Below, piece after piece: positions 26,601 through 36,463 of a DNA stretch of 49,118 bases (positions are counted from its first letter, which is position 1; every line of letters begins with the position of its first letter). This DNA is from Ilumatobacteraceae bacterium (GTDB lineage: Bacteria; Actinomycetota; Acidimicrobiia; Acidimicrobiales; Ilumatobacteraceae), in the NCBI GenBank assembly GCA_013213745.1, contig JABSQH010000150.1:1-49118 (forward strand), given 5' to 3'. Below the pieces are notes generated by a model. The model saw nothing but the letters and a program-made list of their open reading frames with translations. It searched no databases and was not told where the DNA came from. The translations under genes were made by a program, and so were the position numbers.

Positions 26601-29600
26601 TCGACGTACGCGTTGTACCAGCTCGTCGAGCGCGGGTGGAAGGTGCATGCGCTGACGCTCGACAACGGTTTCATCTCCGATGGAGCCAAAGAGAACGTGC
26701 GTCGCAGCGTGGCCGACCTCGGCATCACCCACGAGTTCGCCACCACGTCGGCGATGAACGAGATCTTTCGTGACAGCCTCGACCGCTTCTCCAATGTCTG
26801 CAACGGCTGCTACAAGACGATCTACACCCTCGCGGTGGCGCGGGCGAGAGAGATGGGAGTGCCGACGATCGTCACCGGGCTGTCGCGTGGCCAGTTCTTC
26901 GAGACGCGGTTGGTGCCGCACCAGTTCGAGGAGGGTCGGTTCGACCCGCAGGCGATCGACGACACGGTCCTCGAGGCTCGGCGCGTGTACCACCACACCC
27001 CCGACGCCGTCACCGAGTTGCTGCCCGAGCAGCGGGTGTTCGACGATCCGACCGTGCTCGACGAGATCGAGTTCGTCGACTTCTACCGCTATGTCGATGT
27101 CGACCTCGCCGAGTTGTACGACTTTCTCGACAACCGCGCCCCGTGGGTCCGCCCGGCCGATACCGGGCGCTCGACGAACTGCCTGATCAACGTCGCCGGC
27201 ATCTCGGTGCACCAGCGCGAACGCGGGTTTCACAACTACGCCGAGCCCTACAGCTGGGACGTGCGTCTCGGACACAAGACGCGAGACGAAGCGCTCGAGG
27301 AACTCGACGACGAGATCGACGATGCCGAAGTCGCACGGATGCTCGCGACCATCGGCTACACCCCGAAGACCGAGGGTGTGCTGACCGCGTGGTACACGAG
27401 CTCGTCGCTCGCCGACGACGCGGAACTCGACCCAGGGGAGATCCGCGCCCGCCTGCGCGCCGTGCTCCCCGATCACGCGATCCCCACTGCGTTCGTACGC
27501 ATCGACGAGATGCCGTTGGCCGCGAGCGCCAAAGCCGACACGGCGTCGCTCCCGCCACCTACTCGATTCCACCGCAGTGGCGACGGGTTCGTCGCTCCCG
27601 CCACCCCGACCGAGGAGCGCATCTGTGCGATCTGGGGCGACGTGCTCGGTGTCGATCGGGTCGGAGCGACCGACGATTTCTTCGACCTCGGCGGTTCGTC
27701 GCTGCCCGCACTCGAGACGGTGGCGGCGGTCGATGCGGCACTCGGCACCAATCTGCCCGACGCGGCGGTGTTCACGGCGCGCACGCCCAGAGCGCTGGCG
27801 GCACTGGTCGACGATCTGGGCGCGGACACGACCGAGGCGCGCACAGCAACGATTCCGGACGTCGACGGCGCACCGCTGTCGCCCGGAGAGGAGGCGATGC
27901 TGTTCGAGTACCGCCTCGATCCGATCGACACTCGCTACAACGTCACGCGGTGGTATCGGCTGCACGACGCCGACGACTTCACGATCGAGCGGTTGCGCGC
28001 CGCAGTCGAGCTCGTGGTTGGAGCACACGGGCCGCTGCACACCGGCTACGACGCCGCCCGCACCGTGCTCGCCCCCGACGTCGCCGTCTCCGTGGCCGAG
28101 CTCGACGACGTCCACACGGTGGCCGCGTTCGAGTCGTTCGCGATGGCTGCACGTGCGGTGCCGTTCGACCTCGATGCTGGACCGCTCGTGCGGGTGCATG
28201 CCGCCAGGGTCGGCCCGCAGGAGTGGTCGATCCTCATCGCCACGCACCACATCACGATCGATGCCGGCACGTTCGATGTGTTGTGGGAGCAGATCGCCGC
28301 TGCCTACGCCGATGGCGTCCGACCGGAGCTGGACACGACCTACGCGGCGCATGCTCGGTGGCAGGTCGAGCGCGACGACGATGCGGATCGTCGCTACTGG
28401 TTGACGGAGGCAGCGGTGCGGCCCGAGCCCGGGCAGTTGCGGCTGCCAGCTCCCGCTGCGCCAGGTGTCGATGGGTATGCATCGCGTCGCATCGACGTCG
28501 CACCCACCGTGTTGACGGGTACCGGCCAAACGCCGTTCGCGGCGTCGTTGGCGGCGACCGCCATCGTGCTCGCCGCCACCGCCGACCGTACGGCGATCGA
28601 ACTCGGCGTCACGGCGTCGACGAAAGACCACCCCGCCACCGGCCCACTCGTCGGCTACTACCTCAACACGTTGCCGATCGCCGTCGCGATCGACGTCGAC
28701 GAGACCTTCGCCGATGTGGCGGCGCGCGTCGCCCGATCGATCGCCGAGGCGCTCCCACACCGTCGGCATCCCTACGCGTCGATCGTGCGTGATGCACGAC
28801 GGGCGGAACTCCCCGAACCCGACGTGTCGTGGATGCTGGCGTACGAACAGCTGGCCACACCGACGTTTCCGGGTGCCACGGTCGAGCAGCGCATTCTTGC
28901 AGCGGGAACGTCGGTGACCGACCTGACGTTCTTCGTGCAAGAGCGCGCCGACTCGCTGCAGTTCGGGTTGGAGTACCGCGGCGACGTGCTCGACGACGAC
29001 ACCGCCGATGCGCTGCTGGCGATGTTCGACGCAGTGCTCGTCGACGGCTCGCGAACGCCGGCGCTCACGGTCGGTGAGCTGATCGACCGGTGGCGGCAGC
29101 CGGACCTCGACGGTGTGTCACGTCGTGCGGACACCGACGGCACCACGTCGGGCACGGTGCTCTCCGACGTGGCCGCCACAGTTGCGACCACACCCGAGCG
29201 CGATGCGGTGATCACCGCATCGGGCGAACACTGGAACTACGAGCTGCTCGCCGCCCGTTCGGCGCAGATCGCGCAGCAGCTCGCCGCCGTCGGGCGCGGG
29301 GGCCGAGTCGGTATCTCGGTCGGGCGCGGCGCCGACATGATCGCCGCCGTGTACGGCGTACTCGCCAGCGGCGCCGCGTATGTACCCCTCGATCCGCAGG
29401 CACCGCACGAGCGTCGGAGCACGATCGTCGCTCAGACCGAGCTCGATGCCATCGTCACCGACGACGACTCGTTCGGCATCGCTCATGTGGTCGATGTCGG
29501 CGCACTCCCGCTGCCTGCGCCTGACGAGACCGCAACACTCGCCACTGCGTTCGTCGAACTCGCCGCTGGCATCAGCGGTGACGACGTGGCCTACGTGATC

Positions 29601-31706
29601 CATACGTCTGGGTCGACGGGCGAACCCCGAGGCGTTGCCGTGACCCACCACAACCTCGCGGCCAGCACCGCTGCACGAGCTGGATGGTACGAGTCGTCGC
29701 CCGACCGGTTCCTGCTGACACCGAGCATCGGTTTCGATAGCTCGATCGTCGGGCTGTTCTGGCCACTGACCACCGCTGGAGCAATCGTCGTGCCGACCGA
29801 CGAACAGGTGCGTGACATCGACCAGCTGGCAGAACTGATCCACGCTCATCGCGTTTCGCACACCTTGATGGTGCCCAGTCTGTACGGCGCGCTGCTGGCT
29901 CGCGCGCCACAACAACTGCGCGGGCTCGACACGGCGATCGTCGCTGGGGAAGCGAGCACGGCGGCGCTCGTGCGTACCCATCACGAGCATCTTCCGGGCG
30001 CGGCGTTGGTCAACGAGTACGGACCGACCGAAGCCACCGTGTGGGCAACCGCCGCCGTCCTCGGCGCAGCAACAGCGGATCCCGTCCCGATCGGTGCGCC
30101 CATCCCCGGCGTGACGGCGCGTCTCGCCGACCCGACCGGACGACCGGCGGTGGCCGGCGCCGCAGCGGAGTTGTGGATCGCCGGCGCAACGGTGACCAAC
30201 GGGTACCTCGACGATGTCGAGGCGACTCGCGCACGGTTCGTCGAAGCCGACGGCGCAACGTGGTATCGCACCGGTGACCTGGTACGGCTCGACGCGGCCA
30301 CCGGCGAGTTGGCATTTGTCGGCCGGATCGACGAACAGCTCAACGTCGGCGGAGTGCGCCTCGAGCCGGCCGAGATCGAGCAGCGATTGAGGGGGCTGCC
30401 GGGCGTCGCCGACGCGGCGGTCGTCGCCGCCGGGGATCCACCGGCTCTTGTCGCCCACGTCGAGCCCGTCGACGGGGTTCCCCTCGACGAGAACGGCATG
30501 CGGTCGGCGCTGACCGAATTGCTGCCGGCGGCGGCCGTGCCGAAGCGCTTCGTCGAGCAGTTACGGCTGCCGCGCACCCCACACGGCAAAGTCGACCGTC
30601 GGGCGCTCGAGCAGATCGTCCCCGAGACCGTTGCCGAGCCCCAGCCGGTGACCGTCGAGCATGGTCCAGCTGCGCAGATGGTGCATTCGTGGCGCCGCGC
30701 CTTCGGGCGCACCGATATCGACATCGATACAGACTTCTTCGAGCTTGGTGGTGACTCGATCACCGCCGTACAGCTCGTCACCGACGTCGAAGCAGCGCTC
30801 GACGTACCGGTACCGATCTCGATCCTCCTCGCTGGCCGCACACCGGCCGGCATGCTGGCCGGCCTCGGGATGAGCGCCGCCCTCCAGCACGCGGTTGTCG
30901 ACGACACCACGCCGCCCGCCGACGATGCGTATCAATCGATCGTGCTGCGGCCGGGCTCGCCGGACGGCCCCATCGTGGTGATGACGCCGGCCTGGGACGA
31001 GGTCTTTGGCTATCAGGATCTCGCCGACGCGTTCGACGACGAGGTACGAGTTGTCGCCCTCGCCTACCTCCACCTGCCCGGATCGGACTTGGTGACCTCG
31101 GTGGACGAGGTCGTAGAACACTTCGTCCCGCTGGCGCTCGATGCGATCGGTGACCGTCAACAGGTCACGGTCGTGGGTTGGTCGTTCTCTGGCGTCGTCG
31201 CGATCGAGCTGGCCGAGCGTCTCCGTGCCGCCGGCGTATACGTCGCCGCGACCGGCATGGTCGACACGTTCTTTCCGGGCCAAGAGCGCCACCTGTGGTC
31301 GAACCGTTGGTGGAAGTACAAGTCGATGCTGCATCCGGACGGCCTCCCCGAGATCGCCCGCGAGCTCGGTGTGATGGTGCGGCGGCGACTGCTGCGCGTT
31401 GCCGATCGCTTTGGGCGACGCCTCCTCTCCTGGTCCGGCACGACGGTGCCCGATGCCGGACCGCCGCGCCGGTCGGTAGGGACCTTCCCGACTGAGGCAT
31501 TCGGCCATCGGCCCGCGCCGATCGACGCGCCGATCGTGCTCTACCGGGCGTCGACGACCAATCCAGCCCGCACGATCGCCCACTGGTCGCAGTTGCTTCC
31601 CAACCTCTCCGACGTGGTCGTCGCGGGGCGCCACCGTGGCTTCGACTCGATCATGGCCACCGGTCGCGTCGAGGCGATCGCCAACGATCTGGCAGCGCGC
31701 TGGTGA
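23682..31706 (+). CDS. Two-module NRPS, C-A(PP-loop insert)-PCP-C-A-PCP-TE, 2674 residues
   Basis: ATG 23682 overlaps the carrier-protein stop. Domains in order: C1 with HHLATDAF (His149/150, Asp154), lacking the usual Gly; A1 with A3 near 598 and A5 NEYGPTE near 738; after A8 ([11 protein letters not shown], about 853) a ~340-residue insert (~895-1232); A9/A10 resume ([27 protein letters not shown]). The insert has CxxC pairs 904/907 and 924/927, the PP-loop SGGKDST (969-975) and CNGC (1040/1043), as in N-acetyl-sugar amidotransferases and sulfur-transfer PP-loop enzymes. PCP1 Ser1340; C2 HHITIDAG (1522-); A2 (A3 near 1970, A10 HGKVDR near 2300); PCP2 Ser2359; TE with GWSFSG, Ser2501. A1 pocket reads D-L-T-K-V-G-E-V-G-K, close to the Asn code; A2 reads D-S-V-M-I-A-E-V-W-K, unassigned. 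Confidence 0.92.
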   Translation: MSPSSSGPLPPESTASVRLRPRVVARHALTRTQSLIWASQTLHPGVPLANMGKRARLHGPLDPARLQRAFAAVVAHCEILRTVIDPDERRAIVLDRVPATTEVIDLDVALLDRWCRERIATPIDARRAMFDSVVLRHGRDDHTWWLDLHHLATDAFSSALIYEATAAAYAAVGGDSEMRAAVAEIVDPDFFSFVDGIEPPRRGTADERAAEWAADLAVDAGHTPIAPYGPRGERVTEVDRVPLPIDASALRTSIDGAYRSLSSELSMLTVAVMVAAIGIHHLDGRERVRLGIPVHHRSRPAARRVVGPLMEIYPLVVEVRPDESGADMFRRVLRDLTTLLRRAVPQESPDADVDVVVNVLTARYSDFGDLAATSEWMRSGHVDPTHAVRVQVYDYSGDDGELHWELDVNRGLSADGSADRLPVHLGRVLAQLLDSPDRRVGDVALADADVQLTLLNPDTTPRRHDEPVHEQIARQLRANPAWTVAEHRGVQVSATDFDRRADQVARALVAHGLTPGGRVGVALPRSIDVLVALHGVLRAGGAFVVLSPDDPPARRDVIAVDAELVTTIDDVDAFIRDRERSAVDDDVRLPDVALDDIAYVLYTSGSTGRPKGVPISHRGLADYLAFAVAAYADSGTPPVVAVHSSLAFDLTITSLFLSLLTDGLAIIVDGEPITALGAVATDERITFLKATPSQLELLTRLSTARLDALTTVVVGGEAFRVPLARRVVDLAPNARIFNEYGPTEAVVGCMLYEWSADDPDEIDVPIGAAAPGAELVVLDTDGQLAVPGAWGSLAVRRPGMATEYLGLGELSAERFVELPAPLVESAGARPDGGVWYLTGDRVRAVRPGVLTYGGRGDAQLKVNGIRLEPGEVEAALVALDEVDGAIVGVWRAGDHGPVAESQRCVRCGIGTDVPGVELDGERVCATCRTYDEIVPQTARWFRTERDLAERLADAQRAKRGDIDAIHLLSGGKDSTYALYQLVERGWKVHALTLDNGFISDGAKENVRRSVADLGITHEFATTSAMNEIFRDSLDRFSNVCNGCYKTIYTLAVARAREMGVPTIVTGLSRGQFFETRLVPHQFEEGRFDPQAIDDTVLEARRVYHHTPDAVTELLPEQRVFDDPTVLDEIEFVDFYRYVDVDLAELYDFLDNRAPWVRPADTGRSTNCLINVAGISVHQRERGFHNYAEPYSWDVRLGHKTRDEALEELDDEIDDAEVARMLATIGYTPKTEGVLTAWYTSSSLADDAELDPGEIRARLRAVLPDHAIPTAFVRIDEMPLAASAKADTASLPPPTRFHRSGDGFVAPATPTEERICAIWGDVLGVDRVGATDDFFDLGGSSLPALETVAAVDAALGTNLPDAAVFTARTPRALAALVDDLGADTTEARTATIPDVDGAPLSPGEEAMLFEYRLDPIDTRYNVTRWYRLHDADDFTIERLRAAVELVVGAHGPLHTGYDAARTVLAPDVAVSVAELDDVHTVAAFESFAMAARAVPFDLDAGPLVRVHAARVGPQEWSILIATHHITIDAGTFDVLWEQIAAAYADGVRPELDTTYAAHARWQVERDDDADRRYWLTEAAVRPEPGQLRLPAPAAPGVDGYASRRIDVAPTVLTGTGQTPFAASLAATAIVLAATADRTAIELGVTASTKDHPATGPLVGYYLNTLPIAVAIDVDETFADVAARVARSIAEALPHRRHPYASIVRDARRAELPEPDVSWMLAYEQLATPTFPGATVEQRILAAGTSVTDLTFFVQERADSLQFGLEYRGDVLDDDTADALLAMFDAVLVDGSRTPALTVGELIDRWRQPDLDGVSRRADTDGTTSGTVLSDVAATVATTPERDAVITASGEHWNYELLAARSAQIAQQLAAVGRGGRVGISVGRGADMIAAVYGVLASGAAYVPLDPQAPHERRSTIVAQTELDAIVTDDDSFGIAHVVDVGALPLPAPDETATLATAFVELAAGISGDDVAYVIHTSGSTGEPRGVAVTHHNLAASTAARAGWYESSPDRFLLTPSIGFDSSIVGLFWPLTTAGAIVVPTDEQVRDIDQLAELIHAHRVSHTLMVPSLYGALLARAPQQLRGLDTAIVAGEASTAALVRTHHEHLPGAALVNEYGPTEATVWATAAVLGAATADPVPIGAPIPGVTARLADPTGRPAVAGAAAELWIAGATVTNGYLDDVEATRARFVEADGATWYRTGDLVRLDAATGELAFVGRIDEQLNVGGVRLEPAEIEQRLRGLPGVADAAVVAAGDPPALVAHVEPVDGVPLDENGMRSALTELLPAAAVPKRFVEQLRLPRTPHGKVDRRALEQIVPETVAEPQPVTVEHGPAAQMVHSWRRAFGRTDIDIDTDFFELGGDSITAVQLVTDVEAALDVPVPISILLAGRTPAGMLAGLGMSAALQHAVVDDTTPPADDAYQSIVLRPGSPDGPIVVMTPAWDEVFGYQDLADAFDDEVRVVALAYLHLPGSDLVTSVDEVVEHFVPLALDAIGDRQQVTVVGWSFSGVVAIELAERLRAAGVYVAATGMVDTFFPGQERHLWSNRWWKYKSMLHPDGLPEIARELGVMVRRRLLRVADRFGRRLLSWSGTTVPDAGPPRRSVGTFPTEAFGHRPAPIDAPIVLYRASTTNPARTIAHWSQLLPNLSDVVVAGRHRGFDSIMATGRVEAIANDLAARW

Positions 31707-32218
31707 AGAGGCTCTGTGCCGTAGCGGCAGCGGTCATGCTCGCCGCCTGTAGCGGAAGTGATGACGGTGGTGGAAACGAAGACGGGTCCGGAGTCGATGG
31801 CCCGCCGATCGTGACCGAACTGATCGCGGCGGTCGACGCAGTCGAAGCCGAGCTGGGATCAGGTCAGGAGTACTTCGAGGTGACCTCGACGGGGCAGCTG
31901 GTCAACGTGTTCGTGGCCGTCGACGACGCAACTGCGGCCGTGCCGTACGTGTACCTCGATGGTGCACTCCAAGAGCCGGCGCCGGCGCTCGAAGGAGCAT
32001 CCGGACAGACGTTCGTCGCGGCCGACATCGCGCTGACGGGTTCGATCCTCGAGCGCGTCGACGACGAGCTGCCCGATGCGACGATCGACGCGTTGAGCGT
32101 CGAGGGCGCGATCGGCAGCGGTGTGCGCTACGTCATCGCCGCCCGTTCGGCCCAAGGCGGAGTACTCGACATCGTCGTCGGTTCCGACGGTGAGGTGTTC
32201 TCCGTCGATCCGCTGTGA
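31703..32218 (+). CDS. Small lipoprotein coupled to the NRPS gene
   Basis: GTG 31703 overlaps the NRPS stop (GTGA). The 171-residue product has a signal peptide with lipobox LAAC (about residues 13-16), an Asp/Gly linker, then a compact alpha/beta domain of ~130 residues ([56 protein letters not shown]). I do not recognise the family; the strand-helix pattern is loosely PepSY-like. Overlap with the synthetase suggests co-expression, so a role in export, self-protection or surface binding of the peptide is possible but unsupported. Confidence 0.75.
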   Translation: MKRLCAVAAAVMLAACSGSDDGGGNEDGSGVDGPPIVTELIAAVDAVEAELGSGQEYFEVTSTGQLVNVFVAVDDATAAVPYVYLDGALQEPAPALEGASGQTFVAADIALTGSILERVDDELPDATIDALSVEGAIGSGVRYVIAARSAQGGVLDIVVGSDGEVFSVDPL

Positions 32219-32241
32219 TTGCGCTCCCGCCCATCGGCTGA

Positions 32242-32293
32242 CCAGAAAAACCGGGCAAAACGTGCGAATTTCGCACGTCTCCGCGAACAGAAC
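32242..32293 (-). repeat. REP-like palindromic element, copy 2 (inverted)
   Basis: It contains the perfect inverted repeat ACGTGCGAA (32260-32268) / TTCGCACGT (32270-32278) with one central base. Its reverse complement matches 3409-3460 over the whole length, including GTTCTGTTCGCG and CCCGGTTTTTC. It begins 24 bases after the lipoprotein stop. Confidence 0.7.
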
Positions 32294-32365
32294 TGACGTG
32301 GCGATCGGCGTCGTCGGAGCGAGCCTGACTCCCCGGGCGGCGACGGCCGCTTCGACTGCGATACT

Positions 32366-32542
32366 CGGTGCGTCGATCAGCACGACTCGAAGGCGATGCT
32401 CCACGACTACCGGCGCACGGCGCGTGAGGCGTTGTTGTGGAAGCCCGAGGGGCTCACCGAATACGACATCCGCCACCCGCTGACACCGACCGGCACCGAC
32501 TTGGTCGGCATCGTGAAACACGTCGCCATCGTCGAGCGATAG
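32366..32542 (+). pseudogene. DinB/DUF664-family N-terminal fragment
   Basis: The frame reads ...MLHDYRRTAREALLWKPEG, LTEYDIRHPLTPTGTDLVGI and VKHVAIVER, then TAG 32540-32542. This is the DUF664/DinB opening (R-ALLWKL-GLSEYD-RRPLTPTGTNLLGLVKH). Such proteins continue with a second His ligand and ~110 more residues, absent here. It has no ribosome-binding site. In the same frame, directly after TAG, a methionine-aminopeptidase fragment begins. Confidence 0.7.
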
Positions 32543-32785
32543 GTCGATGACATTGCGCTGCCCGGCATGGCGTTCACCGTCGAGCCGATGGTCACCCCCG
32601 GTCGACCGACGTTTGTAACTGCCCCCGATGGGTGGACCGAGCACGATTGCGACAACTGCATCGCTGCCCAGTCCGAACACACCGTGCACGTGACCGAAGA
32701 CGGCGTCGAGCTGCCGACCGTGACCGCCGACGGACGGACCGCAATCGGAACGCCGGCCGATCTGGCAACGCCCGCACTGGGCTGA
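32543..32785 (+). pseudogene. C-terminal fragment of a type I methionine aminopeptidase
   Basis: The frame encodes LPGMAFTVEPMVTPG, then a DGWT-containing loop and AAQSEHTVHVTEDGVELPT, matching the last ~75 residues of MetAP (FTIEPML; DGWT; SAQFEHTVLVTEDGVEILT). The two metal-ligand Glu residues (VEP and SEH) survive, but the His/Asp ligands and substrate pocket upstream are missing. It is in frame with the DinB fragment across a TAG, indicating a deletion that joined two genes. It is probably not expressed as an enzyme. Confidence 0.75.
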
Positions 32786-32925
32786 GCCCGCCGCGCCGAC
32801 TGCGTGGCCGGGGCGGTCGGCGAGTACCGCTCGACGCCGGTGTCCCCACCCCGTGGCGGGTTGGTGGTCGCGGTTGTGCGGGGGTCAGACCACTGGTGGC
32901 GCCCCATTGGTACCGTGAGGGGGTC

Positions 32926-35463
32926 ATGAACACCTGGGGAGCGTCCAGTCGCCGCTCGAAGAAGACCGCCAAGAAACACGCCGACCGGGCCGATCGGCGC
33001 GCTTCCAGCACTAGCTCCGGCGGGAAATCCACCTCGAAGAGTGGCCGAAAGAACGCAGGGAGTGTGCGCGATGCAACACCCCCCGACGGCTCGCGGTCCA
33101 AGCGCGACCGAGCGAGCGACGAACTGCGCAACGCAGTTGACGGCCGCGAACACGAGTTCCTCGGCCTCGCCCTGATCGGCGTGGCCGTACTGCTCGGACT
33201 GGCGATGTACATCGATCTCGCCGGTCCGGTGGGTACCGCCGTCGAGACGCTCATCGGCTGGTTTGCGGGCCTCGGTCGGTTCGCGGTGCCCGTCATCCTC
33301 GCTGTCGCGGGCGTCGCACTGGTACGTCGCGGTCAGACGTCGAGCCCGATCCAGCTGGCTGTTGGCTGGGCCATCGCCGCGCTGGCGGTGTTGGGGCTCC
33401 TCCATCTGGCACGGGGGCCGGACGGCTTTAGCGGCGACACCGCCGAGCTCGAGTCCGCCGGAGGCATCCTCGGGGCAGTGATCGCCGAGCCGATTGCGGC
33501 CTTGGTCGAGCCGATCGGGACTGCCGTCGTCCTTGTCGTCGCATTGGTGGGCGGACTCCTCCTGGTCACGCGCACTTCCTTGCGCACGCTGGCGGAGAAC
33601 ACCGGTGGCTTTCTCGCCGCCGTCGGGCGGCCGCTCGGGCGCGCTGCCAAGTCGGGGCTGTCCAACATCACCACCTTGGCGAGCGATCGCGAGCAGGACG
33701 TTGCCGATGGTGATGTTCCGCCATCGGTCCCCGGCGAGACCACGCTGTACGACTTCGCCGCCGACGGCGACGACTTCGGGGCGACGCCGAAGAAGAAGCG
33801 GGCCTCGCGTACGAAGGCCGCAGCAGCGGGTGCGACCGCCGCAGCGGGAAGCCGTGCCGTGTCCGCAGATGGCGGCAAGGTCGGCGAGTGGATGTTGCCT
33901 CCGATCACCTTCCTCGACCGGCCGGGCGAGCAGGCCATCGATCGCGGTGCCGTCGAAGCGCGGGGCGAAGCGTTGCAACAGTCGCTCGCCTCGCACAACG
34001 TCGAGACCAGCCTCGTCGGCATGACCATCGGGCCGACGGTCACGCGTTATGAGCTCGAACTCGGATCGGGCGTCAAAGTGGCCCGCGTCACGAGTCTGCA
34101 AAAGGACATCGCGTACGCAATGGCCGCAACCGACGTGCGCATCCTGGCGCCGATCCCCGGGCGCTCGGCGATCGGCGTCGAGGTACCGAATCACACGCGC
34201 CAACTGGTCGCGCTCGGCGACCTGTTGACCTCGCCCGAGGCGCGGTCCGCATCGAAGCCGCTCGATGTCGCCGTCGGCAAAGACATCGCGGGCCAGGCGG
34301 TGTTTCTCGACCTGGCGTCCACGCCGCACCTGCTCATCGCCGGTGCCACCGGCGCAGGCAAGTCCAGCGGCATCAACTGCATCATCACGTCGTTGCTGAT
34401 GCGTACGACGCCCGACGAAGTGCGGCTCATTCTGATCGACCCGAAACAAGTCGAGATGGGGCAGTATCAACGACTCCCGCACCTCCTCACCCAGCCCGTG
34501 ACCAATCCGAAGAAGGCCGCCAACGCGCTCGGTTGGGCGGTCAAGGAGATGGAGCGGCGCTACGACATTCTCTCCGAGGTGGGCTACCGCGACGTGGTCG
34601 GGTACAACGCGGCGGTCGCCGGCGGCAAGATCCCGCCGCCGGTCGGCGTGCAGCCTGAGGACACTCCGTACGAGCACCTTCCCTACATCGTGGTTGTCGT
34701 CGACGAGCTCAACGACTTGATGATGGTGGCGGCCCGCGACGTCGAGGAGTCGATCACGCGGATCGCTCAGAAGGCGCGCGCCGTCGGCATTCACCTGATC
34801 GTGGCCACGCAGCGGCCGTCGGTCAACGTGATCACCGGAGTCATCAAGGCCAACGTCCCAGCGCGCATGGCGTTTGCCGTGTCGAGCCTGACCGACTCGC
34901 GCGTCATCCTCGACCAACCGGGCGCCGAGAAGCTCGTCGGTAAGGGCGACATGTTGCTGCTGCCGGGCAACTCGTCGGTCGCCAGTCGTATTCAGGGCTC
35001 GTTCGTCAGCGAAGACGAGGTTCGCCAGGTCGTCGAGCACTGGCGGGCGCAAGCCCCAGAGCCAGTGGTGTCGACGGCGATCGAGGAAGGCGACGCTCCC
35101 GATGGCGTCGATGGTTCAGCGGCGGCGCTCACCCCACCCGTCGGGGGCGGAGTTGCCGCCGCGCCGTCAGCGAGCGCACCGCTTGATCTCGACGTCACCG
35201 CCGACGCCAACGCATTCAGCGCCGGCGAAGAAGATGAAGACACCGCAATGATGCGCCAGGCGATGGAGCTCGTCGTGCGTAGTCAGCTCGGCTCGACGTC
35301 GATGTTGCAGCGGAAGTTGAAGGTCGGCTTCGCACGGGCGGGGCGGATCATGGATCTTCTCGAACAGCGCGGAGTGGTTGGTCCGAGTGAGGGCTCCAAA
35401 GCCCGCTCCGTCCTGATGACGGTCGAAGAATTCGAGCTGCTGCAGCAGAACGGCCAGCTGTAG
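32926..35463 (+). CDS. ftsK: DNA translocase FtsK/SpoIIIE
   Basis: ATG 32926 with a GAGGGG ribosome-binding site gives 845 residues. A basic Ser/Lys-rich N-terminus precedes four to five transmembrane helices (about 80-225). After a linker comes the alpha/beta motor: MTIGPTVTRYELELGSGVKV, Walker A GATGAGKSS (473-481), Walker B VVVVDELNDLM (about 590), VATQRPS and the gamma winged helix at the C-terminus (LGSTSMLQRKLKVGFARAGRIMD). It pumps chromosome DNA through the septum and activates dif recombination. Its position between RNase J (16 kb upstream here) and rimO-pgsA-cinA reflects usual actinobacterial order. Confidence 0.96.
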   Translation: MNTWGASSRRSKKTAKKHADRADRRASSTSSGGKSTSKSGRKNAGSVRDATPPDGSRSKRDRASDELRNAVDGREHEFLGLALIGVAVLLGLAMYIDLAGPVGTAVETLIGWFAGLGRFAVPVILAVAGVALVRRGQTSSPIQLAVGWAIAALAVLGLLHLARGPDGFSGDTAELESAGGILGAVIAEPIAALVEPIGTAVVLVVALVGGLLLVTRTSLRTLAENTGGFLAAVGRPLGRAAKSGLSNITTLASDREQDVADGDVPPSVPGETTLYDFAADGDDFGATPKKKRASRTKAAAAGATAAAGSRAVSADGGKVGEWMLPPITFLDRPGEQAIDRGAVEARGEALQQSLASHNVETSLVGMTIGPTVTRYELELGSGVKVARVTSLQKDIAYAMAATDVRILAPIPGRSAIGVEVPNHTRQLVALGDLLTSPEARSASKPLDVAVGKDIAGQAVFLDLASTPHLLIAGATGAGKSSGINCIITSLLMRTTPDEVRLILIDPKQVEMGQYQRLPHLLTQPVTNPKKAANALGWAVKEMERRYDILSEVGYRDVVGYNAAVAGGKIPPPVGVQPEDTPYEHLPYIVVVVDELNDLMMVAARDVEESITRIAQKARAVGIHLIVATQRPSVNVITGVIKANVPARMAFAVSSLTDSRVILDQPGAEKLVGKGDMLLLPGNSSVASRIQGSFVSEDEVRQVVEHWRAQAPEPVVSTAIEEGDAPDGVDGSAAALTPPVGGGVAAAPSASAPLDLDVTADANAFSAGEEDEDTAMMRQAMELVVRSQLGSTSMLQRKLKVGFARAGRIMDLLEQRGVVGPSEGSKARSVLMTVEEFELLQQNGQL

Positions 35464-35518
35464 CCGCCGCTGCGAAGTCGGTGATCTCACCGTCGGCTGG
35501 GTCTGCAACGATGGCCCG

Positions 35519-36463
35519 ATGAGCGCCCAGAGCTTCACTCCCGAATTGACCGAGATCGCCTCGGGACTGCGGTTCCCCGAGGGCCCGATCTGGATGCCCG
35601 ACGGCACGATCGTTCTCGTCGAGATGTTCGGACCGCGCCTGACCCGGGTGCACCCCGACGGAACGACTGAGACGATCGCCGACATCCCCGGCGGGCCCAA
35701 CGGGGCCGCCGTCGGGCCGGATGGCGCGATCTATCTCTGTAACAACGGCGGCTCGTTCACGCCGGAGGAGCTCGACGGCCTGGTGATCCCCGGTCCGTTC
35801 GATCCACATCGGTACAGCGGGGGCAAGATCCAGCGCGTCGACCCCCACGACGGCACGGTGATCGACCTGTACACCGAGTGCGACGGTCGACCCTTGCGTG
35901 CGCCGAACGACATCGTGATGGACGGGCACGGCGGCTTCTGGTTCACCGATCACGGCATCCGCGACCTGGCGTCGCGCACCGCTGACCTCACCGCGCTCTA
36001 CTACGCCAAGGCTGACGGCTCCGGAATCAGCGAGGTGTTGTTTCCCGTCGAGGCCCCCAACGGCATCGGTCTGTCGCCCGACACCGACACGTTGTACTGG
36101 GCCGAGACGTTCAACGGGCGAGTGCTCCGCCGCTCGATCGCCTCGCCCGGCGAGCTCGTCGAAACGCATGCCAACCTCGACCCGTTCGCAACGTTGTACG
36201 GGCTGCCCGGTATGCAGCTACTCGACTCGTTGGCCGTCGACGGCGACGGGTGGGTCTGCGTGGCCACGCTGATCAACGGTGGGATCACGGCGATCTCGCC
36301 CGACGGCACCGAGATCGAACATCACGCCACCGGCGACCCGCTCACCACCAACGTGTGCTTCGGCGGAGAGGATCTACGCACCGCCTTCGTGACGCTCTCG
36401 GCGACCGGGCGGTTGGCCAGCTTCACGTGGCCGCGCGCCGGTCTGCGCCTCGCCCACCAGTGA
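35519..36463 (+). CDS. SMP-30/gluconolactonase-family protein
   Basis: The 314-residue protein is a six-bladed propeller of the SMP-30/regucalcin type. The first-blade metal Glu is in LRFPEGPIWMPDG, followed by RAPNDIVMDGHGGFWFTDHG (about 123-142, with the Asn ligand), VEAPNGIGLSPD (about 176) and LLDSLAVDGDG (the Asp ligand). These give a lactonase-like metal site. The substrate is probably a sugar lactone. It is coupled by GTGA overlap to a 2OG oxygenase gene, and the two may act in one catabolic pathway. Confidence 0.88.
   Translation: MSAQSFTPELTEIASGLRFPEGPIWMPDGTIVLVEMFGPRLTRVHPDGTTETIADIPGGPNGAAVGPDGAIYLCNNGGSFTPEELDGLVIPGPFDPHRYSGGKIQRVDPHDGTVIDLYTECDGRPLRAPNDIVMDGHGGFWFTDHGIRDLASRTADLTALYYAKADGSGISEVLFPVEAPNGIGLSPDTDTLYWAETFNGRVLRRSIASPGELVETHANLDPFATLYGLPGMQLLDSLAVDGDGWVCVATLINGGITAISPDGTEIEHHATGDPLTTNVCFGGEDLRTAFVTLSATGRLASFTWPRAGLRLAHQ

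Noticed and set aside
26112-28940. A very long open frame antisense to the NRPS (942 codons)
   Set aside because: It lies wholly opposite conserved NRPS domains, has no recognisable family and reflects GC-rich codon bias; the same holds for the long antisense frame at 32407-35052 opposite ftsK.
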